Shown here: piece by piece, positions 29,293 through 38,413 of the stretch
How positions within the stretch are numbered: position 1 is the first letter of the stretch
Layout of the letters: each line of letters opens with the position of its first letter
From: Planctomycetaceae bacterium
GTDB taxonomy: Bacteria; Planctomycetota; Planctomycetia; Planctomycetales; Planctomycetaceae
Length of the DNA stretch: 51,608 nucleotides
Direction of reading: 5' to 3'
NCBI GenBank assembly: GCA_029259845.1
Contig: JAJDEI010000109.1
Location: 64,222 to 115,829, forward strand
Translations under genes and position numbers: made by a program
The notes under the pieces: model-generated
What the model was told of the DNA's origin: nothing
The model's database searches: none
The model's input: the letters and a program-made list of their open reading frames with translations, nothing else

Positions 29293-30630
29293 TTACCAAG
29301 TCCGTTCGACGAAACTTGTATCTCCACGGCCATCGATGAACGTCGTGTGATCCAGGATTTTCCGGGCCAACGGGATCGTCGTCTTCACGCCTTCGATGAC
29401 GATCTCGTCCAACGCGCGACGCATACAGGCGATCGCCGCCTCGCGGGTCGGACGATGGACGATCAGTTTGCCGATCATGGAGTCGTAGTAAGGGCTGATC
29501 TTGTAACCTTCGTGGACGTGCGAATCAAATCGCACACCCGGCCCGCCGGGGATGCGTAGTTTTGTAATCGTACCGGGGCAGCCGCGGAAGTCGTTATCCG
29601 GATCCTCCGCGTTAATCCTCACTTCCAAAGCAGCTCCCGTACAGGGCACGCTCCGCTGCTGGAACGGCAACGTCTCACCGGCGGCGACGCGGAGTTGTTG
29701 TTGAATCAAATCGATGCTGGTGACCATTTCCGTGACCGGGTGTTCGACCTGAATCCGTGCGTTCACCTCAATGAAGTAGAAGCGATTGTCCGGGTCGACC
29801 AGAAACTCGCACGTGCCCGCATTCGTGTATCCGGATTCGGTGACGAGCCTCACGGCCGCTTTGCAGATGTCTTCCCGCACCGACTGCGGCAGGTTGGGGG
29901 CCGGACTTTCTTCGATGAGCTTCTGATGCCGCCGCTGCATCGTGCAGTCGCGTTCCCAGAGGTGCAGAGCATTGCCGTGATTGTCCGCCAGCACCTGGAC
30001 TTCAACATGCCGCGGCTTTTCCACGAGCTTCTCGATATACACGCCGGGATTCTTGAACGCCTTTTCCGCCTCCGCCGATGCCGCTTTGAGCTCGGAGCGG
30101 AGCGTGATGTCGTTCCGTGCCGGCCGGATACCTTTGCCCCCTCCGCCGGCGGTTGCCTTGATCAGCACCGGGTATCCGATCTCCTCAGCGACCTTCAGGG
30201 CTTCCTCTTCGCTCTCGACGAGACCTTTGCTCCCCGGCACGCAGGGCACCTTGGCGGCTGCGGCGATGCGGCGGGCCTCCACTTTGTCACCCAGCTTGGC
30301 CATGGCTTCGTGGGACGGGCCGATGAATTCGATCTGCGAGTCGCGGCAAACCTCCGCGAAGTGGGCGTTCTCCGCCAGGAATCCATACCCGGGATGAATC
30401 GCCTGCACATTGCCGATTTCGGCCGCGCTGATCACCCGGTCGATCTTGAGGTAGCTCTCCGAAGCGGCGGGCGGGCCGATGCAGTACGCTTCGTCCGCCA
30501 GTTGGAGGTACTCCGCCTCGCGGTCCGCCTCGCTGAAGACGGCGACCGTCTCCACGCCCAACTCACGGCAGGCGCGGATGATCCGCAGCGCGATTTCGCC
30601 GCGATTCGCGATCAGTATCCTCTGAAACAT
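29293..30630 (-). CDS. accC: Biotin carboxylase subunit of acetyl-CoA carboxylase
   Basis: A 445-residue ATP-grasp enzyme that carboxylates biotin on AccB, the first half-reaction of fatty-acid synthesis. [20 protein letters not shown] opens the biotin carboxylase N domain; the glycine-rich ATP lid reads [48 protein letters not shown] and the C-terminal [13 protein letters not shown] match the family. The ATG at 30630 fits the usual first residues; a frame extension to 30654 is unlikely. It lies 118 bp downstream of accB in the usual accB-accC order. Confidence 0.96.
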   Translation of the reverse strand: MFQRILIANRGEIALRIIRACRELGVETVAVFSEADREAEYLQLADEAYCIGPPAASESYLKIDRVISAAEIGNVQAIHPGYGFLAENAHFAEVCRDSQIEFIGPSHEAMAKLGDKVEARRIAAAAKVPCVPGSKGLVESEEEALKVAEEIGYPVLIKATAGGGGKGIRPARNDITLRSELKAASAEAEKAFKNPGVYIEKLVEKPRHVEVQVLADNHGNALHLWERDCTMQRRHQKLIEESPAPNLPQSVREDICKAAVRLVTESGYTNAGTCEFLVDPDNRFYFIEVNARIQVEHPVTEMVTSIDLIQQQLRVAAGETLPFQQRSVPCTGAALEVRINAEDPDNDFRGCPGTITKLRIPGGPGVRFDSHVHEGYKISPYYDSMIGKLIVHRPTREAAIACMRRALDEIVIEGVKTTIPLARKILDHTTFIDGRGDTSFVERTW

Positions 30631-30748
30631 GACGGCTTCCGAGAAGTTTCCCACTCGCGGCGGTCGCCGTCGCGAGATTGCAATGCAATGAGGAGAGGGG
30701 AATCATCCGGCGGCTGTCCGACCGACCGGGCCGGCGACCGGACGCGAA

Positions 30749-31246
30749 TCAGCCGGGCTTCACTTGGAACAGGGTCTGTCCGAACTCGACGGCGTCACCG
30801 TCGTTGACCAGCACTTTCACGATCGTTCCACCGACCTCGGCCGGAATCTGATTGAAGACCTTCATGGCCTCGACGATACAGACCACCGTCTCCGAAGAGA
30901 CCCGATCTCCCACTTTCACGAACGGCGGATCGCCCGGCTGCGGTGAGGAGTAAAATGTCCCGACGGTCGGGCTGGTGATCTCGACGAGCCCTTCATCCGT
31001 CGCCGAAGCTTCCGGCGCGACCTCAGCAGGTCCGCCGGGGTATTGCGGGACCGGCGCGTAGGCGACAGGCAACGGCCCCGGATGGCCGGGAGCGAGGTTG
31101 TTCGTTCCCCCGCGCCGAAGCACCCACTTCTGATCACCGCCTTCCAGCTTGACCTCGGTGAGGTCGTGCTTTTCCATCAGGCGGACCAATTGCTTGAGCC
31201 GGTCGAGGTCGAAAGACTCCCCCGCAGGCTTCTCCTTTTCCGTCAT
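30749..31246 (-). CDS. accB: Biotin carboxyl carrier protein of acetyl-CoA carboxylase
   Basis: A 165-residue carrier. N-terminal helical segment ([19 protein letters not shown]), a Pro/Ala-rich linker (about 50-85), and a C-terminal biotinyl domain starting at [12 protein letters not shown], with the biotinylated K129 in the EAMKV motif and the protruding-thumb region [16 protein letters not shown]. The ATG at 31246 removes a non-homologous frame extension that runs into a palindromic repeat. Same strand and adjacent to accC and pepP, an arrangement seen in many bacteria. Confidence 0.95.
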   Translation of the reverse strand: MTEKEKPAGESFDLDRLKQLVRLMEKHDLTEVKLEGGDQKWVLRRGGTNNLAPGHPGPLPVAYAPVPQYPGGPAEVAPEASATDEGLVEITSPTVGTFYSSPQPGDPPFVKVGDRVSSETVVCIVEAMKVFNQIPAEVGGTIVKVLVNDGDAVEFGQTLFQVKPG

Positions 31247-31370
31247 GTCTCTCAGCCTTCCCGCCAGTGCTGACAGGCCCCGCTTGCAACGCGTGACCGT
31301 CCATTGGATGTCTGGATTCGACCCAGTCCTTATATTTTGTGATGCGATGCGGGACAATGGCTGCTCTCGC

Positions 31371-31477
31371 TTGTTCCCAAGCTCCGGCTTGGGAACACCT
31401 GTCCCGCAAAGTCCTGCTTTGCTGTGTGTGAATCAGAGTTTCGCGACAATGCGCTCCCAAACAGAGTTTGGGAACGC
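31371..31477. repeat. GTTCCCAAGCTCCGG repeat
   Basis: Two hairpins: GTTCCCAAGC with GCTTGGGAAC at 31373-31396, and TCCCAAAC with GTTTGGGA at 31454-31475. Same family as 16858-17010. It lies in the 377-bp gap between accB and the upstream peptidase gene, where a promoter for accB-accC might also be expected; none was recognised. Confidence 0.8.
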
Positions 31478-31623
31478 GGAAATGTGGCGCCGCAGTGAGA
31501 ACTGTTGCGCGAGCGGAGCCTGTGTTGGAGCCGTGGCCGGAACGACTGATCAGAGGCCTGATTTCGCTTCCGCCCGTGCGCGCACGCTCCTCAAGCCCAA
31601 GAGGCTAACCGACTTCCGGCCTT

Positions 31624-32724
31624 TCAGTCAACCAGAGACGACCCAAGGTCTTTTGCGACCGACTGAGACAACACCTCGTGTCCCCCTCGCGTCACCAGGA
31701 CGTCATCTTCGATCCTAACTCCTCCCCAGCCCGGAAGATAGATTCCCGGCTCGACGGTCACCACCATGCCCGCAGCCAGCACCGTCTGCGAGTTGGGAGC
31801 CAAGCGCGGCATCTCGTGGATGTCTAGACCGATGCCGTGCCCCAGCCCGTGGCCGAAGTTCCGGCCATGTTTGCAGGACTTGATATGGTCCCGGGCGATG
31901 CGGTCAACCGCTTCGCAGGTGACTCCCGGACGAATGGCGCGGATGGCCCGCGTTTGAGCCTCCAGGACGATGTCGTAGATTCTTCGCAGCTTCTTCGACG
32001 GCTTGCCAAAGACCACGAGGCGGGTCAGGTCCGATTTGTAACGGTTCCGCGTCTCCGCTCCCCAGTCGACGAGCAGCCATGAGCAATCGCCAATCGGCTC
32101 GCGCCCCGGCCGGTAATGGGCCAGGGCGGAGCGGTCATCGGCAGCGATGATTGTCTCGAAACTCGTGCCCTCCGCTCCGAAACGGCGCATGGCCTGTTCC
32201 AGTTCGTGGGCGGCGCCGAGTTCCGTCATCTCAGGCGTCAGCGAGGCACGGAGAACGTTGAATCCGCGAGACGCCAATTCGACCGCTGCCCGAATCTCCG
32301 CGATTTCATCCGCGTCCTTGATCGCGCGCAACTCTTCGACCCGTCCCGGCGCCGGACGCAATTCGCACTGGGGAACCGCAGCCGCCAGTTGTTCGACGGC
32401 ATCGAATGTCAAGAGGTGAGACTCGAACCCCAGACGCCGGACGCCGGCCTGTTTGACCGCTGTCGCCGCGGCGGTGTGCAGCTTGACGTCCGGCTTGCGG
32501 ATCACCGCGTCCAGTCCGGGGCACTCTTCGGCAATCTGTGTCTGATACCGCCCGTCACTGATGAGCACGCACACCTCCGGACCGAGCAAGAGCCAACTGC
32601 TGTCGCCGGAGAAGCCGGTCAGCCAGGTGACGTTCGTTTCGCCCGACACCAGCAAAGTGTCCACATCAGCCTTACGGACGGCCCGCAACACTTTGCCCCG
32701 CCGCGATTCATAACGATCGGTCAT
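31624..32724 (-). CDS. Xaa-Pro aminopeptidase (M24B family)
   Basis: A 366-residue metallopeptidase with the creatinase-like N-terminal domain (about 1-130; NVTWLTGFSGDSSWLLL) and the pita-bread catalytic domain. The five metal ligands are D220 (LLVDWGAE), D232 (KSDLTR), H296 (GHGLGHGIGL), E325 (VTVEPGIY) and E339 (RIEDDV). It removes N-terminal residues preceding proline. Length and motif spacing are of the small cytosolic YpdF/PepQ-like class. It is upstream of accB-accC on the same strand, 377 bp away. Confidence 0.93.
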   Translation of the reverse strand: MTDRYESRRGKVLRAVRKADVDTLLVSGETNVTWLTGFSGDSSWLLLGPEVCVLISDGRYQTQIAEECPGLDAVIRKPDVKLHTAAATAVKQAGVRRLGFESHLLTFDAVEQLAAAVPQCELRPAPGRVEELRAIKDADEIAEIRAAVELASRGFNVLRASLTPEMTELGAAHELEQAMRRFGAEGTSFETIIAADDRSALAHYRPGREPIGDCSWLLVDWGAETRNRYKSDLTRLVVFGKPSKKLRRIYDIVLEAQTRAIRAIRPGVTCEAVDRIARDHIKSCKHGRNFGHGLGHGIGLDIHEMPRLAPNSQTVLAAGMVVTVEPGIYLPGWGGVRIEDDVLVTRGGHEVLSQSVAKDLGSSLVD

Positions 32725-32804
32725 TTTCTGAGTGTCCCTTGTTCCTCACCGGTTCCCATCCCTCACTCCCAAGCCGGGGTGTGGTCGCAAGGAACATCAA
32801 CAGG

Positions 32805-32873
32805 CATCCGTGTTATCCGCGCCCATCCGTGGTTCGGATTCTAACCACGGATGGCACAAATGGGCACGGATGG
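32805..32873. repeat. CATCCGTGGTT palindrome
   Basis: Inner arms CCATCCGTGGTT (32823-32834) and AACCACGGATGG (32843-32854), with further CATCCGTG (32806 on) and CACGGATG (near 32865) outside. A dispersed planctomycete-type repeat in the 362-bp gap upstream of the peptidase gene. The rest of that gap, to 33086, shows no gene. Confidence 0.75.
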
Positions 32874-33086
32874 CCGCCAATCAGAGCCGCGCCCGTGAGG
32901 AAGCGGCCGCGGTCCGGGGTTGAACTGCTCTCGGAAGGCCGTTCCTCGAGGTGGCGTTTCCGGAAGCGCCCGGTTCCGTGTCCGCATCGCGAAGCACGGC
33001 GGACATACCGACGCGCCCAACCACGTGCTCATCCTGCTTCGCGACATGAGCAGGGCACCCGGCTCTGTACCAAGGGCTGCCGCGAA

Positions 33087-34145
33087 TCAGAACAGCCGCA
33101 GTTGGCCGGAGGGCGCAGGGGGTGGGACGAACTGGCTTGTGTCGAGTGGAGGGAGACCGTGTGACAAGCCGTGCTTTCGGGCGAACATCTGAAACAGGTT
33201 GCGAATCTGCTCCGCGATTGGTCCCGTCCCCGACATGCGGCGGCCCCACGTGGAGCTGCTGAGTTTGCCCTCGCGGACCTGTCGGATCAGACCGAGGACC
33301 TTCTCCGCTTTGAGCGGCTGTGTCCGCTCCAACCATTCGCGAAAGACCGGCTCAACGGTCAGCGGCAACCGCAGCAGAATCCATGAGGCCGACGCGGCCC
33401 CCGCCTGCCGCGCTACTGCGAGAATCTCCGGGATTTCCGAGTCGTTCAATCCGGGAATCACGGGAGCAACCATCACGCCGACCGGCACGCCGGCATCTGC
33501 CAGCGCCGCCACCGCTTTCAGCCGGGCCGCCGGAGTACTGGTGCGCGGCTCCATCTCACGAGCCAAGTCAACATCAAGGGAGTTGATGGAAAGGAACACA
33601 TGCACCAGGTGTCGCCGCGCCATCTGCTGAAGGAGGTCCCGGTCACGGACGATCAGCGCATTCTTGGTGACAATCCCGATCGGCTGTCCGCACTCCGCGG
33701 CGACCTCCAGGCATTGGCGGGTCAAGCGGAACTGCCGTTCGCCCGGTTGGTAACAGTCGGTTACTCCGGAAAACATGATCGGCTCGGAGTTCCAGGAGTC
33801 GCGGGACAGAAACTCCTCGAACAGCTTCCGGGCGTCGTGCTTGACGACAATCTTCGTCTCGAAGTCGAGACCGGCGTTCATCCCCAGATACTCATGGGTG
33901 TTGCGGGCATAGCAGTAGGAGCAGCCGTGGGCACATCCGCGGTACGGGTTGATGCTGTACCGAAAAGGGATGTCCGGAGAGTCGTTCTCCGCGACAATGC
34001 GTTTCGTCTGATCCGGCAGGTACTCGATGTCCCGTCGCTGGATTTGATCCAGGTATTCGGCATCATCCCCGACCTGTTCCAGATCGGTCTCGCGCCGCGT
34101 CCGCTCAAATCGGTTCGGCGGGTCGATCATCGAGCCGTGACGCAT
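33087..34145 (-). CDS. Radical SAM protein, PA0069/SplB-like
   Basis: A 352-residue radical SAM enzyme. The [4Fe-4S] cluster cysteines are C71, C75 and C78 in GCAHGCSYCYARN, preceded by FRYSINPYRG, the hallmark of the PA0069-type family; IMFSGVTDCYQPGE and APVIPGLND follow in a TIM-barrel pattern. Family members resemble spore photoproduct lyase, but their substrates are mostly unproven. The ATG at 34145 gives a conventional N-terminus; 34211 and 34130 are alternatives. It is alone, between repeat-containing gaps. Confidence 0.87.
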   Translation of the reverse strand: MRHGSMIDPPNRFERTRRETDLEQVGDDAEYLDQIQRRDIEYLPDQTKRIVAENDSPDIPFRYSINPYRGCAHGCSYCYARNTHEYLGMNAGLDFETKIVVKHDARKLFEEFLSRDSWNSEPIMFSGVTDCYQPGERQFRLTRQCLEVAAECGQPIGIVTKNALIVRDRDLLQQMARRHLVHVFLSINSLDVDLAREMEPRTSTPAARLKAVAALADAGVPVGVMVAPVIPGLNDSEIPEILAVARQAGAASASWILLRLPLTVEPVFREWLERTQPLKAEKVLGLIRQVREGKLSSSTWGRRMSGTGPIAEQIRNLFQMFARKHGLSHGLPPLDTSQFVPPPAPSGQLRLF

Positions 34146-34287
34146 GCGCTGGTCCAGAATAAAGGGTGACGGGTGTTCACTCTGTGCTGGGCATGATAGC
34201 CCAAATGTCAACGAGAGTCATCAGGACCCTCACCGGAGGCAGGGCAAACGTTTTGTTGAAGACGGGATGTCTCACCGACGTCGACCG

Positions 34288-34354
34288 TCGCCGTTGGCTC
34301 CGGGCTAACCCCAATCCGTGACACCTGTTAGCCCGGAGGCATCGCCGACGGCGA
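34288..34354. repeat. GGCTCCGGGCTAAC palindrome
   Basis: Arms TCGCCGTTGGCTCCGGGCTAA (from 34288) and TTAGCCCGGAGGCATCGCC...GGCGA (to 34354). A further hairpin, TCGCCCTGC with GCAGGGCGA, is at about 34390-34413. Both lie in the roughly 520-bp gap between the divergent radical SAM gene and the ABC operon; no other feature was seen. Confidence 0.75.
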
Positions 34355-34663
34355 ACCGCCGCCGACTTCCCCATTGAGAAAAACACGCTCGCCCTGCACC
34401 GAAGGCAGGGCGACCCGACCGGGCAAGTCGAAACTTGTCCCCCGGTCGGTTATGCTGTTCTCCGGTGAATGCAAAGGGGGCGGCACTGCCGATCCCTCGC
34501 GATGCGCCGCATATCGTTGGCTGAGCATCAATCAGACTCTGTGTGACGTGACTTTGCCCCGAAGCGGCTCACCCCGTCCCGGCCTCAATGCGACCCGAAG
34601 TTTCGAGGATCGTCGCCGGTCGAATGTTTGTGTTGGCCAGTCGCCTTCCTTGAGTAACTGTCG

Positions 34664-37369
34664 ATGCCGCTGTTGCGTCCCCGTCAATCCCGACCGTCCC
34701 TGCGGCGGAAGCACCGCAGGAACCGTCCTGAGAATACGGGCCGCTGTATACAGACTGTGACACTCCGATTCCTGTTCCACGCTTGCTACGGATTCCGCGC
34801 GCCGTTTCTGAAACGGTTGGCTGCGGTGTGTGTGACGGCCGGCCTGATCCTCTCCGGAGTGGCCGGTCTCTGCGGCCGGGCCGTTGCAGAGTCCGACGCC
34901 CCGACGGGCAGGGGGAGCGTTCGCCTGGAAATGCGGCGGGTGCCCTCCCATGCTCACGTGCCCAATCGCTGGAGCCAACTGCCGTGCCGGATCAACAACG
35001 ACCGGGACGAGCCGTTTGAAGGCCTCTGCGTGACCACCGTCGGGGACGAACAGGGCCTGCAATATGGGCGGCGTGTCTGGGTGCCCCCGCACACGCGGTT
35101 TGTCACCTGGCAGCCGTTGTTGGTTCCGGATGCGCCTCCTGCCGATCCGTTTGACCCGAAGATCCGGGAGATCGAGTTCCGTTCCCTGTTGTTCGACAGC
35201 CGAGCTTCGGATGATCAGCCGGTCCGTCAGGAGTTGGGCCGCCTTGAGATTCGCGACACGCTTTGGCTCACCCATCCGGGACAGGTGACCGGCGTCCTCC
35301 TCCCCCCCCATGACGGTGCTGAGCGTGGCGACGGTGACGGCCGGCCGACCGGGATTTCGGCCTACGAATTCGTGGTGACCGGTCGCGTCGAGGCGGGCAT
35401 TCAGTACAATTACGTCGTTCTCGATGAAGGCTTACCCCCTGGTGGCGAGCAGAGTCTGGAGGCGTTCGACCAACTGATTGTTGCCAGCGATACGGTGTTG
35501 CACGACCACGCCGCGATCGCTGCGCTCCGTGACTGGCTGTTCCGAGGGGGGCGTCTCTGGATCATGCTCGACCGGGTTGACGTCTCCGTGTTGGAGGTGC
35601 TCCTGGGGGACGCGTTCACCGGCCATGTCGTTGACCGGGTGGGGCTGACCCGTGCGCATCTCAGGGCGGGGCCTCTGGGCATTGCCGGTGAGGAACAGCC
35701 GCGGGAGTTTGATCGGCCGGTCCCGTTGGCCCGGCTGTTGCTCGACGATGTCGACATGGCGTACACGGTCGATGGCTGGCCGGCGGCCTACTGGAAGACC
35801 TGTGGCGAGGGGAGACTGCTGGTCACCACGTTGGGACCGGGCGGGTGGGTGCGTCCCCGTTTGCCGACAGACGACCCCCCATCCATCGGCGGGGCCTGGG
35901 CGACAAGTGTCGTGCCGGGTCCGGCGTTCAACGAAATCATGTCGTCATTCTTCGTCGTCCAGCCCGACCCGCTGATGCAGCCGGAGGTGTTGGAAACGCA
36001 GGCACGCGACGGCGTCGGTTACACCGTGCCGTCGAAAGGTTTGGTGGTCGGCCTGTTGAGCGGGTTTACGCTGTTCCTCATCGGCATGGGAGCGTGGTCG
36101 CTGCGCGTCGGCGAGGGACAGCGGATGGGCGTGATCGGACCGCTCGCCGCCTTGGTGGCCAGCCTCTCGCTGATGGCGGTGGGGAATACGCATCGCTCCG
36201 TGCCCGAAATGACGGCTGTCACGCAGTTCGTCCAGCCGATCCCCGGGACAGACGACGTGCGCGCCATCGGGGCTGCCGCGACATTTGTCGCGGAAACAGG
36301 TCCGGTGGAGTTCTCCGGCAACCGCGGCTGGCTCATGCCTTCATTGGTCGGACAGGACCCCGGTCCGCGGCGGGTTGTCTGGAGCGATCTGGACCATTGG
36401 CGTTGGGAGAACCTTCGGCTCACCCAGGGCCTGCATGCAGCGAGATTCCGGAATTCGGCCGAACTCGATGCCCGGACATCGGCCCGGATCAGTTTTGATT
36501 CCGAGGGAGTCACAGGGCGCCTTTCGTTGCCGGCGGGCCTTGCGGCCTCCGACGCGATCATTGTCACTCCCTCTGGCCGCATGGGCGTGAAGATGGCCGG
36601 AGAGAACACGTTCCAAGCCCGTGCGGAGGACGTTTTCACCGCCGAACAATACGTGGCGGCCGGCTTGCTGTCGGATGAGCAGGCGACACGAAGCCGGACG
36701 CTCGCCACGTTGCTCGAATCGTCGGGCGACCGTTTTTCTCGGGAGCCCACACTCCTGTTTTGGACAGACCCGTGGGAACTGGGGACATTCTTCCCGAGTG
36801 AGACATCGGTGACGGGATCCGCGCTGGTCACGGTTCCCCTCGAATTCGATCGTCCGGCGGTTGGCACGGCGATCCAAATTCCGTCTCCGTTCGTTACTTA
36901 CCGGGAGGCCATGCTGCCCAACACCCAATCGCTCAGCGGGCTGTACAATCACCGCACGCGAACGTGGATGGAACGCCGGAACCCCACCTCCACATGGCTC
37001 GGTTTCCGATTGCCCCGGAGAATTGCGCCGGTCCGCCCGACGACCGCAAAGCTGACGATTCGCGTGGCCGGCCCGATGGGACGACTGGAAGTGGCCACGC
37101 TCCGGGGAACCGAGCCGGTGCCGGTCAAGACGTGGGACGATCCCGTGGGGACGTTGGCGGTCGAACTCGACGATCCGCAGTTGCTTGCGCTCGCCCCGGA
37201 CGGCACACTGATGTTGCGCATCGCGGTCGGCGATCCGAACCAGCCGGCATCGGCGCAGGCGTCTGCCTCAAGTGTCAGCAGCACATTTCGGATCGAGTCT
37301 CTGACACTGGAACTTCAGGCCGTCGTTCTCGATCATGACGAAGATTCCCGAACTCTGACCACAGACTGA
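34664..37369 (+). CDS. Large envelope protein, GldG-like ABC auxiliary component
   Basis: A 901-residue protein with an N-terminal signal segment (LKRLAAVCVTAGLILSGVAG). The first part is predicted periplasmic; around 245-310 a flavodoxin/glutamine amidotransferase-like stretch appears (AGIQYNYVVLDEGLPP, DWLFRGGRLWIMLDR), as in GldG-type ABC auxiliary proteins. Two adjacent membrane helices follow (about 465-488 and 497-515), then a second soluble region. It ends 4 bases before the ABC ATPase start, so it is the first gene of that operon. GTG 34757 is a plausible alternative start, since the first 31 residues are unusually basic. Substrate unknown. Confidence 0.75.
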   Translation: MPLLRPRQSRPSLRRKHRRNRPENTGRCIQTVTLRFLFHACYGFRAPFLKRLAAVCVTAGLILSGVAGLCGRAVAESDAPTGRGSVRLEMRRVPSHAHVPNRWSQLPCRINNDRDEPFEGLCVTTVGDEQGLQYGRRVWVPPHTRFVTWQPLLVPDAPPADPFDPKIREIEFRSLLFDSRASDDQPVRQELGRLEIRDTLWLTHPGQVTGVLLPPHDGAERGDGDGRPTGISAYEFVVTGRVEAGIQYNYVVLDEGLPPGGEQSLEAFDQLIVASDTVLHDHAAIAALRDWLFRGGRLWIMLDRVDVSVLEVLLGDAFTGHVVDRVGLTRAHLRAGPLGIAGEEQPREFDRPVPLARLLLDDVDMAYTVDGWPAAYWKTCGEGRLLVTTLGPGGWVRPRLPTDDPPSIGGAWATSVVPGPAFNEIMSSFFVVQPDPLMQPEVLETQARDGVGYTVPSKGLVVGLLSGFTLFLIGMGAWSLRVGEGQRMGVIGPLAALVASLSLMAVGNTHRSVPEMTAVTQFVQPIPGTDDVRAIGAAATFVAETGPVEFSGNRGWLMPSLVGQDPGPRRVVWSDLDHWRWENLRLTQGLHAARFRNSAELDARTSARISFDSEGVTGRLSLPAGLAASDAIIVTPSGRMGVKMAGENTFQARAEDVFTAEQYVAAGLLSDEQATRSRTLATLLESSGDRFSREPTLLFWTDPWELGTFFPSETSVTGSALVTVPLEFDRPAVGTAIQIPSPFVTYREAMLPNTQSLSGLYNHRTRTWMERRNPTSTWLGFRLPRRIAPVRPTTAKLTIRVAGPMGRLEVATLRGTEPVPVKTWDDPVGTLAVELDDPQLLALAPDGTLMLRIAVGDPNQPASAQASASSVSSTFRIESLTLELQAVVLDHDEDSRTLTTD

Positions 37370-37373
37370 CGCA

Positions 37374-38354
37374 GTGACCAAAACCAAGCCGCCCGCCGAT
37401 CAGAAACAGCCTGTCGTTGTCATCAAGCAACTCACCAAGAAATACGGTGATTACACGGCGCTCGACAATCTCAGCCTGACATTGTCTGCCGGGCAGATTC
37501 TGGGTCTCATCGGGCCGAACGGCGCCGGCAAGACCACCACGATCAAGATTCTGGTCGGGCTCGCCCGCCCGACCAGCGGAACCGCCAGCATCGCCGGGGT
37601 CGACTGCGTCCGGGACTCGCGGAGCATCAAGAGCCTTGTCGGTTACATGCCGGACAAGTTCGGCTCGTACGATAACATGCGAGTGCGAGAGTACCTCGAT
37701 TTTTTCGGAGCGGCCTTCGACATCCCCCGCCGCGTGCGCATCCCGCGGATCGACGAAGTCATGGAGATGACCGGCACCGCCTACATGCGGGACAAGTACG
37801 TCGACGCTCTCAGTCACGGGATGGCGCAACGGGTCGGCATCGCCCGCATTCTGCTGCACGACCCGCAGATGCTCATCCTCGATGAGCCGGCCAACGGCCT
37901 CGACCCCCAGGCCCGCGTGGAAATGCGCGAGTTGCTGATCCAACTGGCCGGCATGGGCAAGACGTTGCTCGTGACCAGCCATATCCTGCCGGAACTTTCA
38001 CGAATTTGCGATCAGGTCGCCATTCTCACCCAAGGCAAACTCCGGGCCTGCGGGTCGGTCAAGGAGATCGGACGGCAGGTCAGCCAACAGCGTACGATTG
38101 AGGTCCAACTCGCCAACGAGCAGAGCATCCCCGCGGCTGTCAAGGTGCTCGGGGGAGTCGTCGATGCGAGTAATGTTGAGGCGTCGCCGGCCGAGGCGGC
38201 TGTGCGGTTCCGGACCGATCTGCCGGAGGAAGGGCTCGGGCCGATTCTCGCCGCGCTCGTCCGCGCCGAAGTCCCGGTCACCCAGTTCCGCGAGTTGCAA
38301 ACCGACCTCGAAGAAGCGTTCATGTCCTTCGCCCGTCCGACGGAAGCGGCATAG
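37374..38354 (+). CDS. ABC transporter ATP-binding protein
   Basis: A 326-residue ATPase of the ABC-2/GldA class. Walker A GPNGAGKT (47-54), signature LSHGM (146-150; the usual LSGGQ is changed at positions 3 and 5, as in many ABC-2 ATPases), Walker B LILDEP (167-172) and H-loop TSH near residue 203. The C-terminal 90 residues form the extra domain common to export ATPases. Start GTG at 37374. It works with the permease at 38414 and probably the GldG-like protein at 34664, in export or in moving an envelope component. Confidence 0.93.
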   Translation: MTKTKPPADQKQPVVVIKQLTKKYGDYTALDNLSLTLSAGQILGLIGPNGAGKTTTIKILVGLARPTSGTASIAGVDCVRDSRSIKSLVGYMPDKFGSYDNMRVREYLDFFGAAFDIPRRVRIPRIDEVMEMTGTAYMRDKYVDALSHGMAQRVGIARILLHDPQMLILDEPANGLDPQARVEMRELLIQLAGMGKTLLVTSHILPELSRICDQVAILTQGKLRACGSVKEIGRQVSQQRTIEVQLANEQSIPAAVKVLGGVVDASNVEASPAEAAVRFRTDLPEEGLGPILAALVRAEVPVTQFRELQTDLEEAFMSFARPTEAA

Positions 38355-38387
38355 TTGGAGTTTAAGCTTTAGCTTGGACTCCAACTT
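38353..38387. repeat. Intra-operon hairpin AGTTGGAGT...ACTCCAACT
   Basis: A 9-bp stem (AGTTGGAGT and ACTCCAACT) enclosing TTAAGCTTTAGCTTGG, starting inside the stop codon of the ATPase gene and ending 27 bases before the permease start. It belongs to the family at 12022-12071 and could act as an mRNA stem that tunes downstream expression. Confidence 0.65.
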
Positions 38388-38413
38388 CGCAGACAAAACC
38401 TGAGAAGATCCCC

